From Dehalococcoidia bacterium (GTDB lineage Bacteria > Chloroflexota > Dehalococcoidia > UBA2979), in contig WHSU01000002.1 of assembly GCA_009379925.1 (NCBI GenBank), forward strand, positions 1 through 64,000: a stretch of 64,000 bases of DNA, read 5' to 3'. Positions 39,583 through 47,869 of the stretch are shown in pieces. Numbering within the stretch: the stretch's first letter is position 1; each line of letters opens with the position of its first letter. The notes under the pieces are model-generated. The model ran no database searches and was not told the DNA's origin. It worked only from the letters and a program-made list of their open reading frames with translations. The position numbers and the translations under genes were made by a program.

Positions 39583-42387
39583 ATGCCTCGACGCGCCCGC
39601 AGCAAGACGGATCCGGCCGCCGCGCCCACCGACGGCGCCAAGAACGGCGACGACCTCGACCGGTACGAGGGGATGCGGGACTTCGAGCGCACGCCGGAGC
39701 CGCCGCCCTCGCCCGCCACGCCCGTGGAGCGGGACGGGCCGCTGACGTTCGTGATCCAGAAGCACCGCGCGACGCGTCTGCACTACGACCTGCGGCTGGA
39801 GGTGGACGGCGTCCTGAAGTCCTGGCCGATCCCGAGGGGCCCTTCGACGGACCCGAAGGAGCGCCGGCTGGCGGTCATGACGGAGGACCACCCGTTCGAC
39901 TACGGGACCTTCGAGGGCCTGATCCCGAAGGGGCAGTACGGCGCGGGCGAGGTGGTCGTCTGGGACCGCGGCACCTACTCCCCGGACGAGGGCGGCTACT
40001 TCTCCTTCCACGATCGCGACGACGCCAACCGACGGATGCGCGAGGACATCGAGGCCGGCAAGGTCTCGGTGCACTTCCGCGGGCACAAGATGAAGGGCTC
40101 CTGGGCGCTGGTGAAGACGACGCAGGCGCCGAACTCTTGGCTCGCGTTGAAGCATCGAGACGACGCCGTCGACAGCGAGCACGACCTCACCGACCTCGAT
40201 GCGTCGGTGATCTCCGGCCTGACGATCGCGGACCTGCAGGCCGGCCGGCGGCTGCCCGAGGTGCAACCGGACATCCTGGACCCGGCTGGGTTGCCCGGCG
40301 CGAAGCGCGCTCCCCTGCCGGGGACGCTGCTCCCGATGCAGGCGTCCCTGGGCGACGGGCCGTTCTCGGACGAGCGCTGGCTCTTCGAGCCGAAACTGGA
40401 CGGCGTGCGCGTGCTCGCCCTGGTCGAGGACGGCAAGGCGACGCTGCGCTCACGCCGCGGCCTCGACATGACGGCGCAGTACCCCGGGCTCGCCGTCGCC
40501 TTCGGCCGGCAGCCGGCGCACACCATGGTGCTCGACGGCGAGATCGTGGCGCTCGATGACCGTGGCGTGCCCTCGTTCGAGCGGCTGCAACAGCGGCTGA
40601 ACCTGGTGAACGCCCACGAAATCCAGCAGGCGGAGCGCACCGTGCCCGCGCTCTGTTATGTCTTCGATCTGCTCTACATCGACGGCGTCGACCTGCGGCG
40701 AGTCCCGCTGGTGGAGAGGAAGCGGATGCTTCAGCGCATGCTGCTCCCGTCGCCGACGGTGCGCCTGATGGACTACGTGGAGGGCGAAGGCCAAGCGGCG
40801 TACGAGGCGTGGGTGGGCCTGGGCCTCGAGGGCGTGGTGGCGAAGCACCGCGACAGCGTGTACGAGACGGGGCGGCGCTCGAACCGGTGGGTCAAGCTGA
40901 AGCACCGCACCACCGACGAGTTCCTGGTCTGCGGCTACACGAAGGGCGAGGGTTCGCGCGGCCGCACCTTCGGCGCCCTGGTGCTCGGCACGCGGGACGA
41001 GCAGGGACGGTTGATCCACGTGGGTCAGGCGGGCAGCGGCTTCGATGACCGCGGGCTGGCGGCGATGCTGAAGCAGCTGGAGCCGCTGCGTACGGACGCG
41101 CACCCCTTCGAGGTGACGCCGACGACGCTGCCGAAGGACATCACGTGGGTGCGCCCAGAAGTGGTGGTGGAGGCGGAGTACTCGAACTACACCTCCGACC
41201 AGAACCTCCGCGCGCCCGTCTTCAAGCGGCTGCGCCCGGACAAGGCGCCGCACGAAGTGCGTATGCAGGCCCCCCTCGCGTCCCCCTCCGGTCCCGTCGT
41301 GGCGTCCGCCTCCGCCGGCACGAGCCTCGAGGAGCAGGTCGCGGGCGTGCTCGACCAACTCGAGGCGACGAAGCGACAGCAGTTCACGCTGGAGGTGGGG
41401 GAGCACCGGATCGCGCTGAGCAACCTGGACAAGGAGATGTGGCCCGCCTTTGGTGAGCAACGCCCGCTCACGAAGCGCGACCTCATCAGCTACTACGCGC
41501 GCACCGCCCGAGTGCTGCTGCCCCAGCTTCGCGACCGCCCCCTGACCATGACCCGATACCCCAACGGCATCGAGGGCAAGTTCTTCTACCAGAAGCACGT
41601 GGACAGCCTGCCGGGCGACTTCGTGGAAACCGTCACGTCGTACTCCTCGGACGCCGGCAGCGACCAGGACTACATCCTGGTGAACAACCTGCCGACGCTA
41701 CTCTGGCTGGGCCAGGTGGCGGACCTGGCGCTGCACACCAGCCTGGCGCGGGTGGACCCGGAGCCGGACGGCCACCACCTGTCGGCGGACTTCTCCGGCT
41801 CGCGGGAGCAGGTGCGCTCCTCGCTACTGAACTACCCGGACTTCATCCTGTTCGACCTCGACCCGTACATCTACTCCGGCAAGGAGGGGAAGGGCGAGGA
41901 GCCCGAGTTGAACCGGCGCGCCTTCCTGAAGACCTGCGAGACGGCCGGCTGGCTCAAGGAACTGCTGGACTCCGCCGGACTCGCGTCGTTCCTCAAGACC
42001 TCGGGCGCTACCGGCCTGCATATCTACGTGCCGGTGATCCGCCACTACGACTACGCCGCGATCCGAGGGGTGGCGGACACGTTCGGCGGCTTCCTGGTGC
42101 GGGCGCACCCGAAGGAAATCACCATGGAGTGGACCACCGAGAAGCGGGCCGGGAAGGTGTTCATGGACGCCAACCAGAACGCGCGCCACAAGAACCTCGC
42201 CGCCGCGTACTCGCCGCGCTCCAAGGCAGGCGCTCCGGTCTCCATGCCGCTGCGGTGGGACGAACTCGGCAAGGTCTACCCCACCGACTTCACCATCCTG
42301 ACCGCCGACGCTCGCATCGAGCGCGCCGGAGACCTCTGGGCGAACATCCTGGAGGCGAAGCAGGACCTGGCGGCCCTGCTCGGCTAG
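39583..42387 (+). CDS. ligD: Multifunctional ATP-dependent DNA ligase LigD
   Basis: A 934-residue three-domain LigD. After a disordered Lys/Ala/Asp-rich start comes the 3'-phosphoesterase domain (FVIQKHRATRLHYDLRLEVD, GEVVVWDRGTY). The ATP-dependent ligase follows with the adenylated lysine in EPKLDGVRVLAL near residue 272. The C-terminal archaeo-eukaryotic primase-type polymerase has LSNLDKEMWP, LTMTRYPNGIEGKFFYQKH and the metal motif FDLDP. The order PE-LIG-POL differs from the mycobacterial POL-PE-LIG order. It processes and seals double-strand breaks with Ku. ATG 39583 follows GAGGAG; the longer open frame upstream is a shadow of ku. Confidence 0.96.
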   Translation: MPRRARSKTDPAAAPTDGAKNGDDLDRYEGMRDFERTPEPPPSPATPVERDGPLTFVIQKHRATRLHYDLRLEVDGVLKSWPIPRGPSTDPKERRLAVMTEDHPFDYGTFEGLIPKGQYGAGEVVVWDRGTYSPDEGGYFSFHDRDDANRRMREDIEAGKVSVHFRGHKMKGSWALVKTTQAPNSWLALKHRDDAVDSEHDLTDLDASVISGLTIADLQAGRRLPEVQPDILDPAGLPGAKRAPLPGTLLPMQASLGDGPFSDERWLFEPKLDGVRVLALVEDGKATLRSRRGLDMTAQYPGLAVAFGRQPAHTMVLDGEIVALDDRGVPSFERLQQRLNLVNAHEIQQAERTVPALCYVFDLLYIDGVDLRRVPLVERKRMLQRMLLPSPTVRLMDYVEGEGQAAYEAWVGLGLEGVVAKHRDSVYETGRRSNRWVKLKHRTTDEFLVCGYTKGEGSRGRTFGALVLGTRDEQGRLIHVGQAGSGFDDRGLAAMLKQLEPLRTDAHPFEVTPTTLPKDITWVRPEVVVEAEYSNYTSDQNLRAPVFKRLRPDKAPHEVRMQAPLASPSGPVVASASAGTSLEEQVAGVLDQLEATKRQQFTLEVGEHRIALSNLDKEMWPAFGEQRPLTKRDLISYYARTARVLLPQLRDRPLTMTRYPNGIEGKFFYQKHVDSLPGDFVETVTSYSSDAGSDQDYILVNNLPTLLWLGQVADLALHTSLARVDPEPDGHHLSADFSGSREQVRSSLLNYPDFILFDLDPYIYSGKEGKGEEPELNRRAFLKTCETAGWLKELLDSAGLASFLKTSGATGLHIYVPVIRHYDYAAIRGVADTFGGFLVRAHPKEITMEWTTEKRAGKVFMDANQNARHKNLAAAYSPRSKAGAPVSMPLRWDELGKVYPTDFTILTADARIERAGDLWANILEAKQDLAALLG

Positions 42388-42390
42388 GAC

Positions 42391-42416
42391 GGTCCCCGTG
42401 GATGCGGGGAAACCCC
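42391..42416 (+). other. Single hairpin resembling a type I-E CRISPR repeat
   Basis: GGTCCCCGTGGATGCGGGGA followed by AACCCC starts 3 bases after the ligD stop. The fold TCCCCG-TGGATG-CGGGGA and its flanks resemble 29-base type I-E CRISPR repeats, but it occurs once and no cas genes or spacers are present. It may serve as the ligD terminator. Confidence 0.35.
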
Positions 42417-42493
42417 GATAGGGATCGCGCGGCCTCGCGCCTACGCTCTCCGGGAAGCGCCGGGACGGCCGGCGTCCAACTGGAAGGCGCGGC

Positions 42494-43117
42494 GTGTCTC
42501 CCTCCCCGCCCGGGCCCGCCCTGCCCCGGCCGGCCGTCCTCGGCGCCATCATCGTCGTGGGCACCTGGGCGCTCGCCATTTTCTGGGTGGCGTTCACCCC
42601 GCCGGGCGCCGGCGCCGCGTCCGACGAGGCCGTCGAGCTGCTGAGCGCCGCGGTCGAGCGGCTACACGGCCACGTCGAGGCGCTCGATGTGCAGGTCGCC
42701 GCGCTGGAGGGAGACCGCGACCGGCTCGCCGCCGCGCTCGACACCTCGGGCGGTCGCGACGCGACACCGTTCGCCGGCGCGGAGCCACCACCGGCGCCAA
42801 CTGCCGAGGCGACGGTCACGGCCACGTCCGAACCGACACCGCAGCCCACCGCCGAACCGACACGTACAGCGACGCCGGAGCCGACGCCTGTCGCCACCTC
42901 GACACCCGCGGTCCCGTCGACCGTCACACCACTCGTTGCAGCCAGCGAGGGCGACCCGGACAACCCGTGGTACTCGGACGGCCAGGACCTGTGGTCGTGC
43001 CACAACTTCGCGTCGTTCGAGGAGGCACAGGAGGCGTACCGCGCCAACCTCCCCGGCGACCCGAACCTCATCGATGGCGACCAGAATGGCGTGGCCTGCG
43101 AGGCGCGGCGCTACTGA
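42494..43117 (+). CDS. Membrane-anchored excalibur-domain protein
   Basis: A 207-residue protein starting at GTG 42494 after GGAAGG. Layout: a proline-rich start, one membrane helix (AVLGAIIVVGTWALAIFWVAF), a coiled-coil helix (VELLSAAVERLHGHVEALDV), a long Thr/Pro/Glu-rich spacer that would cross the cell wall, and a C-terminal excalibur calcium-binding domain with the paired cysteines (WSCHNFASFEEAQEAY and DGDQNGVACE). The domain is expected outside the cell, possibly near nucleases or adhesion factors. It slightly overlaps the end of folP on the other strand. Confidence 0.88.
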   Translation: MSPSPPGPALPRPAVLGAIIVVGTWALAIFWVAFTPPGAGAASDEAVELLSAAVERLHGHVEALDVQVAALEGDRDRLAAALDTSGGRDATPFAGAEPPPAPTAEATVTATSEPTPQPTAEPTRTATPEPTPVATSTPAVPSTVTPLVAASEGDPDNPWYSDGQDLWSCHNFASFEEAQEAYRANLPGDPNLIDGDQNGVACEARRY

Positions 43118-44001
43118 AGCTCCGGTGGGACCCCGGGACTACGCCTCGCCGGCGACTCCGCCTCCCCGGACAACCGCTGGCGCATGCCGTTGACGGTGCG
43201 CAGCGCGACCGCGACCGGCCCGACGTCGTGGACGCGCACGACGTGGACGCCGGCCCATGCGGCCAGCACATTGAACGCCAGCGTCGCCTCGGTCAGCCCG
43301 TCCACGTCCTGGCGGTCCCCCAGGCCGAGGAGTTCCGCGAGGAAGCCCTTGCGCGACGCAGAGATGAGCACCGGATAGCCGGTGGACACCAGCGCGGGCA
43401 GGCCCTCGAAGAGGCGCAGGTTGTCCTCCAGCGACTTCCCGAAGGCGAAGCCCGGGTCCAGCCACGCCTCGATGCCCCGCCCGGCGAGCGTGCGGGCGCG
43501 CTCCAGCAGGAACGCCTGTACCTCGGGCGCGATGTCGTCATAGGCCTGGTCGACCTCGCGGTGGTGCTTGGGGGCACCGCGCATGTGCATGACGACGGCG
43601 GGGATCTGGTGCTCGGCGGCCACATCGATCATGGCCGGCGCGGTGAAGCCCGTGACGTCGTTCAGGAGGTGGACGCCGGCCTCCGCGGCGGCGTGCGCCA
43701 CGGCCGGGTTCCACGTGTCGACCGAGGTGGGGACGCCCTCCGCTGCGACCGCCTCGATGACGGGACAGACGCGCTCGATCTCCTCCTGCGCCGTCAGGTC
43801 GCGGGAGTCCCGGCCGGTCGAGTTCGCGCCGATGTCGATAATCTCCGCGCCCTGTCGCGCGAACTGCATCGCGCGGTCCAGCGCAGCGGGGACGGCCACG
43901 CGCGACTGGGCGACGGGCGAGTCGTCCGAGACGTTGAGGATGGCCATGATCGCGGTACGGCCGGTGCAATCGACCGTGTGGCCTCGGAGGCTCAGACGCA
44001 C
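43111..44001 (-). CDS. folP: Dihydropteroate synthase
   Basis: A 296-residue TIM-barrel enzyme joining p-aminobenzoate to dihydropterin pyrophosphate in folate synthesis. Motifs in order: MAILNVSDDS (pterin loop 1, usually NVTPDSF, here altered), GAEIIDIGANSTGRD, SVDTWNPAVAHAA, LLNDVTGF, WLDPGFAFGKSLEDN and VLISASRKGFL. GTG 44001 follows GAGGAG; the frame above it is not coding-like. The altered first loop might reduce sulfonamide binding or mark a paralogue, but all other motifs are intact. It is co-directional with the DUF2520 gene, 43 bases away. Confidence 0.92.
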   Translation of the reverse strand: MRLSLRGHTVDCTGRTAIMAILNVSDDSPVAQSRVAVPAALDRAMQFARQGAEIIDIGANSTGRDSRDLTAQEEIERVCPVIEAVAAEGVPTSVDTWNPAVAHAAAEAGVHLLNDVTGFTAPAMIDVAAEHQIPAVVMHMRGAPKHHREVDQAYDDIAPEVQAFLLERARTLAGRGIEAWLDPGFAFGKSLEDNLRLFEGLPALVSTGYPVLISASRKGFLAELLGLGDRQDVDGLTEATLAFNVLAAWAGVHVVRVHDVGPVAVALRTVNGMRQRLSGEAESPARRSPGVPPELQ

Positions 44002-44044
44002 CCGTCGCTCCTCGTCTGCGCCCGCAGTGTAGGGGGCAACCGGC

Positions 44045-44953
44045 CTACAGCCTCTTCTGCGCCGATGGCTCGTCGAGGATCGCGCGCAGCCGCTCGGCGG
44101 CCTCCGGCGCGTGGCCAAGGTCGAGCGCCAGTAGCTCGCGGGAGAGCCGCCGGTACAACTCGCGCAATTCCGGCACAGCGTCGAGCGCGTGTAGGTGTCG
44201 CTCGATGGTCTCGTGGTCACCTCGGGCGAGCGGCCCTGTCAGAGCTTCCGCCGGAGGGAACGAGGCCGTCGCCTCGGCGGCGGCGCGGAGCAGCGGGGCG
44301 AGCGCCGGCCGCGCCGCCGTCGCGTCGAGTCCGGCGAGCGCCCACGCCTGCGTCGCCGCGACGCTCAGCGCCACGACGTGGTTGCTGCTGAGGACGGCGG
44401 CAGCGTGGTACAGCGCCCGGTCCACACGCTCGAGCCGCAGCACGGACGCGACACCGAGGCGGGTGGCGAGCGCCTCGAGCGTCACATCAAGCGGCGCCGG
44501 GGCTTCGAGTCCGCAGGTGATGCCGGCGAAGCGGCGGGCCGCCTCGGCCGGGGGCTCGCCCGAGGGGAAGGACTGCAGCGGGTGGAGGCAGCCGGCGAGT
44601 GCGCCGGCCTCCGTGGCGTCGCGCAAGGCATCGAGGCCCAGCGCGCCGCTGAGGTGGACGGCGGACTGCCCGGCCCGCCACGACAGCGACGCGGCGAGGC
44701 CGGCTACGGCGCCGTCCGGCACCGCGAGGAACACCAGGTCGCACCGCTCGATGACCTCCGCAGGGGTCGCCGCGTGGACGCCGGCGATGCGCAGGGCAAG
44801 GGCCTCGGCGGCCGCGGGGGACCGGCCGGCGACGGTCACCGGCGCGCTGCCCGGTGCAACGAGCGCGGCGGCCAGTGCCGAACCGAGGCGACCGGGCCCC
44901 ACGATGCCGATGCTGGCAGTGTCCGCGGGCGGCCTCGGTGGTTCCGTGGTCAT
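44045..44953 (-). CDS. DUF2520 Rossmann-fold protein
   Basis: A 302-residue protein with an N-terminal NAD(P)-binding Rossmann domain (IGIVGPGRLGSALAAALV) and a C-terminal helical DUF2520 domain (YHAAAVLSSNHVVALSVAA). It resembles 6-phosphogluconate or ketopantoate reductases in outline. DUF2520 genes often adjoin panB/panC/panD, which raises the idea of pantothenate synthesis, but here the neighbour is folP. Likely an NADP-dependent reductase; substrate unproven. Confidence 0.88.
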   Translation of the reverse strand: MTTEPPRPPADTASIGIVGPGRLGSALAAALVAPGSAPVTVAGRSPAAAEALALRIAGVHAATPAEVIERCDLVFLAVPDGAVAGLAASLSWRAGQSAVHLSGALGLDALRDATEAGALAGCLHPLQSFPSGEPPAEAARRFAGITCGLEAPAPLDVTLEALATRLGVASVLRLERVDRALYHAAAVLSSNHVVALSVAATQAWALAGLDATAARPALAPLLRAAAEATASFPPAEALTGPLARGDHETIERHLHALDAVPELRELYRRLSRELLALDLGHAPEAAERLRAILDEPSAQKRL

Positions 44954-45137
44954 CTGAGGCGCGCTTCCGTGCCAGATTCGGTCGTTTGAGGCGAGATTGG
45001 GAAGATCCGCGCAATTCTCCGAGATGCGAATTTTGGCAGGTTACAAATGTGAATCTTGATTGCGCCTTCGTGGGGATGTTCGCTAGTGTAGCAACCCGAG
45101 GCTCACGTGAACGTGAACGGAAGGTCGGGCACATCCG

Positions 45138-45398
45138 ATGGCGGCGAACGTCGCACACCTGGACTACGACCGGCAGACCACAGGTGAACGCCTGAGGCGA
45201 CGCCGGCAGGAGATCGGGCTGACGCAGTCCGAGGTTGCGTGGATGGCGGGCATCACACAGGCCGCCCTCTCCAACTACGAGAACGGCAAGCGCGACCTGC
45301 CGATCCCGTCCCTGTTGGCGCTCGCGGGGGTGCTTCGCACCACGCCCATGGAGTTCATCCCGGCGCTTCAGCCGGACCGCTTCGAGGGCCTTGAGTAG
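45138..45398 (+). CDS. XRE-family HTH transcription regulator
   Basis: An 86-residue one-domain repressor-type protein. The helix-turn-helix is TGERLRRRRQEIGLTQSEVAWMAGITQAALSNYENGKRDLP, close to the Cro/C1 consensus, followed by a short helix (SLLALAGVLRTTPMEFI). The preceding 180 bases form an AT-rich divergent control region with GTGAAC repeated (45110-45121) and TTGATT (45056-45061) as a possible -35, probably including its own operator. Its targets are likely the adjacent genes. Confidence 0.92.
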   Translation: MAANVAHLDYDRQTTGERLRRRRQEIGLTQSEVAWMAGITQAALSNYENGKRDLPIPSLLALAGVLRTTPMEFIPALQPDRFEGLE

Positions 45399-45491
45399 CA
45401 CCAACCAGCCGACGGGCCGGCCGGTCAGCGCTTTGCGCCTCTCGCGCCCCTCGCGTAGATTCCACGGCATCGACACGGACCAGTCTGCAGG

Positions 45492-46655
45492 ATGCCGCAT
45501 GGCAGTGCCGTTCCCGCGCGCCTCGTGAACACCGCGCCCTCCGCGGGGCCGCCCGACGGGGCGGCGCCGCTCGCCATCGAGGGTGGCGACCCCGTCCGGA
45601 CGACGCCATTCCCCGCGGATGCGGCGCGCGAGCCGGTTACCGACCAGGAGCCCGTCACCGCCCTCGAGGCGGAGTTCGCGCACTTTCTGGACGTGCCGCC
45701 GTGGGCGGCGGTCGCCTGCGCCTCGCCGGCCGGGGCGCGCACGCTCGCGCTCGATGCGCTGGCGCTGCCGGAGCACGGCGAGGTCGTCGTGCCGGCGCTG
45801 CTGGCCGAAGACATCGCCACAGCGTGCCTCGACCGAGGCTGGCGCGTCGTGCCGGCCGAGGTGGACACGGACGCCGTCACGCTTGCGCCTCGCGGTCTGG
45901 CCGGCGCCGTGTCCGAGCGCTCCGGGCTCGCCGTCATCACGCACGCCTACGGACACCCCGCCTCGATGCCAGAACTGATGCGGCTCGCCGCCGACCACGA
46001 CATCCCCGCCCTGGAGGACGCCACGTCCGCCCTCGGTGCGTCCAGCCGCGGGCAGGCGGCCGGCACCTTCGGCGACATCGCGCTATTCGCCTTTGGCGCG
46101 GGCCACCTCATCGATGCGCCGGGGGCGTTGCTCGTGGCGCGCGACGAGGGGCGGGCGCGCGACCTGCGTGCGGCACGGGATGGCGCCGCGGGGCCAGAGC
46201 TCGCGGGGACCGCCTCGGTGGCCCTCGCGCAGCTCCGGGACGCCCGCGAGCGGCTGGAGGCGCGCCGGCGGCTGGCGTGGCACCTCACGGAGCAGTTGAG
46301 GGGGATGCGGGCGGTGGTGCGGATGCCCCACGGACGGCACATCCGGCACGCGTACGACTGCTACGTCGTGCGGCTCCGCTCGCTCCTCTGGTCGCGATCG
46401 GTCGAGGAGAGCGTGGCGGCCCTGCGCGCCGAGGGCATACCCTGCGAGCCGGCTGCGCGGCCCTCGCTGCATCGCGACGGCCGCGTACGCGAGCCGCTGG
46501 GTGAGGCCGACCCGCGACTGGCGGAAGAGCGCTTCCCCGTCTCGATCCGGCTGCCCGGCGAGATGCTGCGCATCCCGCTGCCGGCGACCGCGACGACGCG
46601 GGACATGGACGACGTGGCGGCGGCGCTGCGCAAGCTGGAGCACGCAAGCACCTGA
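45492..46655 (+). CDS. DegT/DnrJ/EryC1-family protein lacking the PLP lysine
   Basis: A 387-residue fold-type-I PLP-family protein. Substrate and cofactor segments are kept (IPALEDATSALGASSRG with the PLP-pairing Asp), but at the Schiff-base position the sequence reads FGDIALFAFGAGHLIDAPG: His stands where relatives have Lys (FSFxxxK). GDP-4-keto-6-deoxymannose 3-dehydratase (ColD) has His there naturally, so a dehydratase acting on a nucleotide sugar or a non-catalytic relative are both possible. Start is uncertain: ATG 45492 lacks a spaced ribosome binding site; GTG 45528 is an alternative. The ROK gene follows. Confidence 0.8.
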   Translation: MPHGSAVPARLVNTAPSAGPPDGAAPLAIEGGDPVRTTPFPADAAREPVTDQEPVTALEAEFAHFLDVPPWAAVACASPAGARTLALDALALPEHGEVVVPALLAEDIATACLDRGWRVVPAEVDTDAVTLAPRGLAGAVSERSGLAVITHAYGHPASMPELMRLAADHDIPALEDATSALGASSRGQAAGTFGDIALFAFGAGHLIDAPGALLVARDEGRARDLRAARDGAAGPELAGTASVALAQLRDARERLEARRRLAWHLTEQLRGMRAVVRMPHGRHIRHAYDCYVVRLRSLLWSRSVEESVAALRAEGIPCEPAARPSLHRDGRVREPLGEADPRLAEERFPVSIRLPGEMLRIPLPATATTRDMDDVAAALRKLEHAST

Positions 46656-46694
46656 ATGCCCCGCGGCCGGTGGGCGGGCTAGATCCGAGGGACG

Positions 46695-47486
46695 ATGACC
46701 GAAGAGCCACCCGGACAGCCGGTCCTGGTGGCCGTGGACTTCACGGCCATCGAGTTGCGGCTGCTCATGACGGACCTGGACGGCCGCGAGGTGATGCGCG
46801 AGCGCTGGCTGCTACCCGACCTGGCGGACGAGGCAGCGTGGTCGTGGGAAGTGGGCGGGCGGATCGCCGAGACGTTCGCGAAGGAAGGCCAGCGCCGCTC
46901 CGCGCTCGGCATCGGCGTGGCGTGCCCGGGCACTGTGGACCCGGTGGCGGGCGTGCTGCTGCACAACACCGCGCGCGCCGAGTGGGACGGGCTGCACGTG
47001 GTCGACGCCGTCCGGCGTCACATCGATGCCCCGGTGGCGGCCGTGAACCGCTGTCATGCCGCCCTGGACGTCGAGGTGGCCAGTGGGGCGGCCGAGGACG
47101 CGGAGGACGTGCTGTACGTATCGCTGCGCGGCATCCCGCAGGCAGCGGCGATGGTCGCCGGCCGGATTGTCCGTGGGGCCACCCACGAAGCCGGCGCCCT
47201 CCCCGCGCTCGCCGACATCGAGCGTGGCGCACCGCTGGACGAAGAGACGCAAGAGAGCATCGCCTCCGTGCTCGCGGACGCCACGGCGTTGCTCAATCCG
47301 CAGGTCGTGGTGCTGGAGGGCGAGGCAGGGCACCTGGATGTGCTGGTGCCGTTGCTCCAGGGCGTGCTGGACGAGGTCGCGCCCGGACCCCACGTGGTGC
47401 GGGCGCGCTTCGAGGACGAAGGCGCGCTGCTGGGCGCCGTGCGCATCGCCTCGACGGTGTCATACGAGGGCGAGCGGGACGAATGA
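46695..47486 (+). CDS. ROK-family (sugar kinase-like) protein
   Basis: A 263-residue protein of the ROK (repressor, ORF, kinase) superfamily. It has the actin-like start VLVAVDFTAIELRLLMTD where phosphate-binding ROK kinases have DIGGT, GIGVACPGTVDPVAG, and the C-terminal ATP-side strand. The ROK zinc motif is absent, and both phosphate loops are weak, so kinase activity is uncertain. ATG 46695 follows GAGGGACG. Its stop overlaps the ATG of the next gene as ATGA. Sitting after the DegT-like gene, it could be part of amino- or deoxy-sugar metabolism. Confidence 0.78.
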   Translation: MTEEPPGQPVLVAVDFTAIELRLLMTDLDGREVMRERWLLPDLADEAAWSWEVGGRIAETFAKEGQRRSALGIGVACPGTVDPVAGVLLHNTARAEWDGLHVVDAVRRHIDAPVAAVNRCHAALDVEVASGAAEDAEDVLYVSLRGIPQAAAMVAGRIVRGATHEAGALPALADIERGAPLDEETQESIASVLADATALLNPQVVVLEGEAGHLDVLVPLLQGVLDEVAPGPHVVRARFEDEGALLGAVRIASTVSYEGERDE

Positions 47487-47869
47487 CCTCCGAACGGCCG
47501 CTGCTGCTGGCGCTGAGCCGCGAGCAGACCGGGACGCTGCTGGGGACGCTCGCGTGGGTCATGGGGGCGCTTCAGATCATGCGCGACCGCGGTCACGCTG
47601 ACGCCGACGAGGAGTTCCACGAACTGCACGACGCGCTGATGCCGCGCCTGGAGGCGCTCCTGGAGTCCGTCAGCACCACGAGGCAGGCCAACCCCGGCAA
47701 CCCGCGCGTCGAGGAGGACCTGGAGCGCGCCTACACTCAAGTCCGCGAAGCCTTCGAGGGGTGGATCCAGCTGACGGCGGTGGACACCCTCAGCGCTGCC
47801 GTGGCGCACCGGCTGGACGCACAGGGCGATGAGGACGCGGCGGACGCGGACACCGAGGCGCGGGACTAG
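47483..47869 (+). CDS. Small helical hypothetical protein
   Basis: A 128-residue soluble protein starting at ATG 47483, which overlaps the stop of the ROK gene. It is predicted as a four-helix arrangement (LLALSREQTGTLLGTLAWVMG, DEEFHELHDALMPRLEALLE, VEEDLERAYTQVREAF) with a low-complexity acidic tail (DEDAADADTEARD). No known domain. Its stop codon and that of nadE on the other strand share the bases CTAG (47866-47869). Confidence 0.68.
   Translation: MTSERPLLLALSREQTGTLLGTLAWVMGALQIMRDRGHADADEEFHELHDALMPRLEALLESVSTTRQANPGNPRVEEDLERAYTQVREAFEGWIQLTAVDTLSAAVAHRLDAQGDEDAADADTEARD

Noticed and set aside
42391-42416. CRISPR array
   Set aside because: A single repeat-like hairpin with no second copy, spacer or cas gene.
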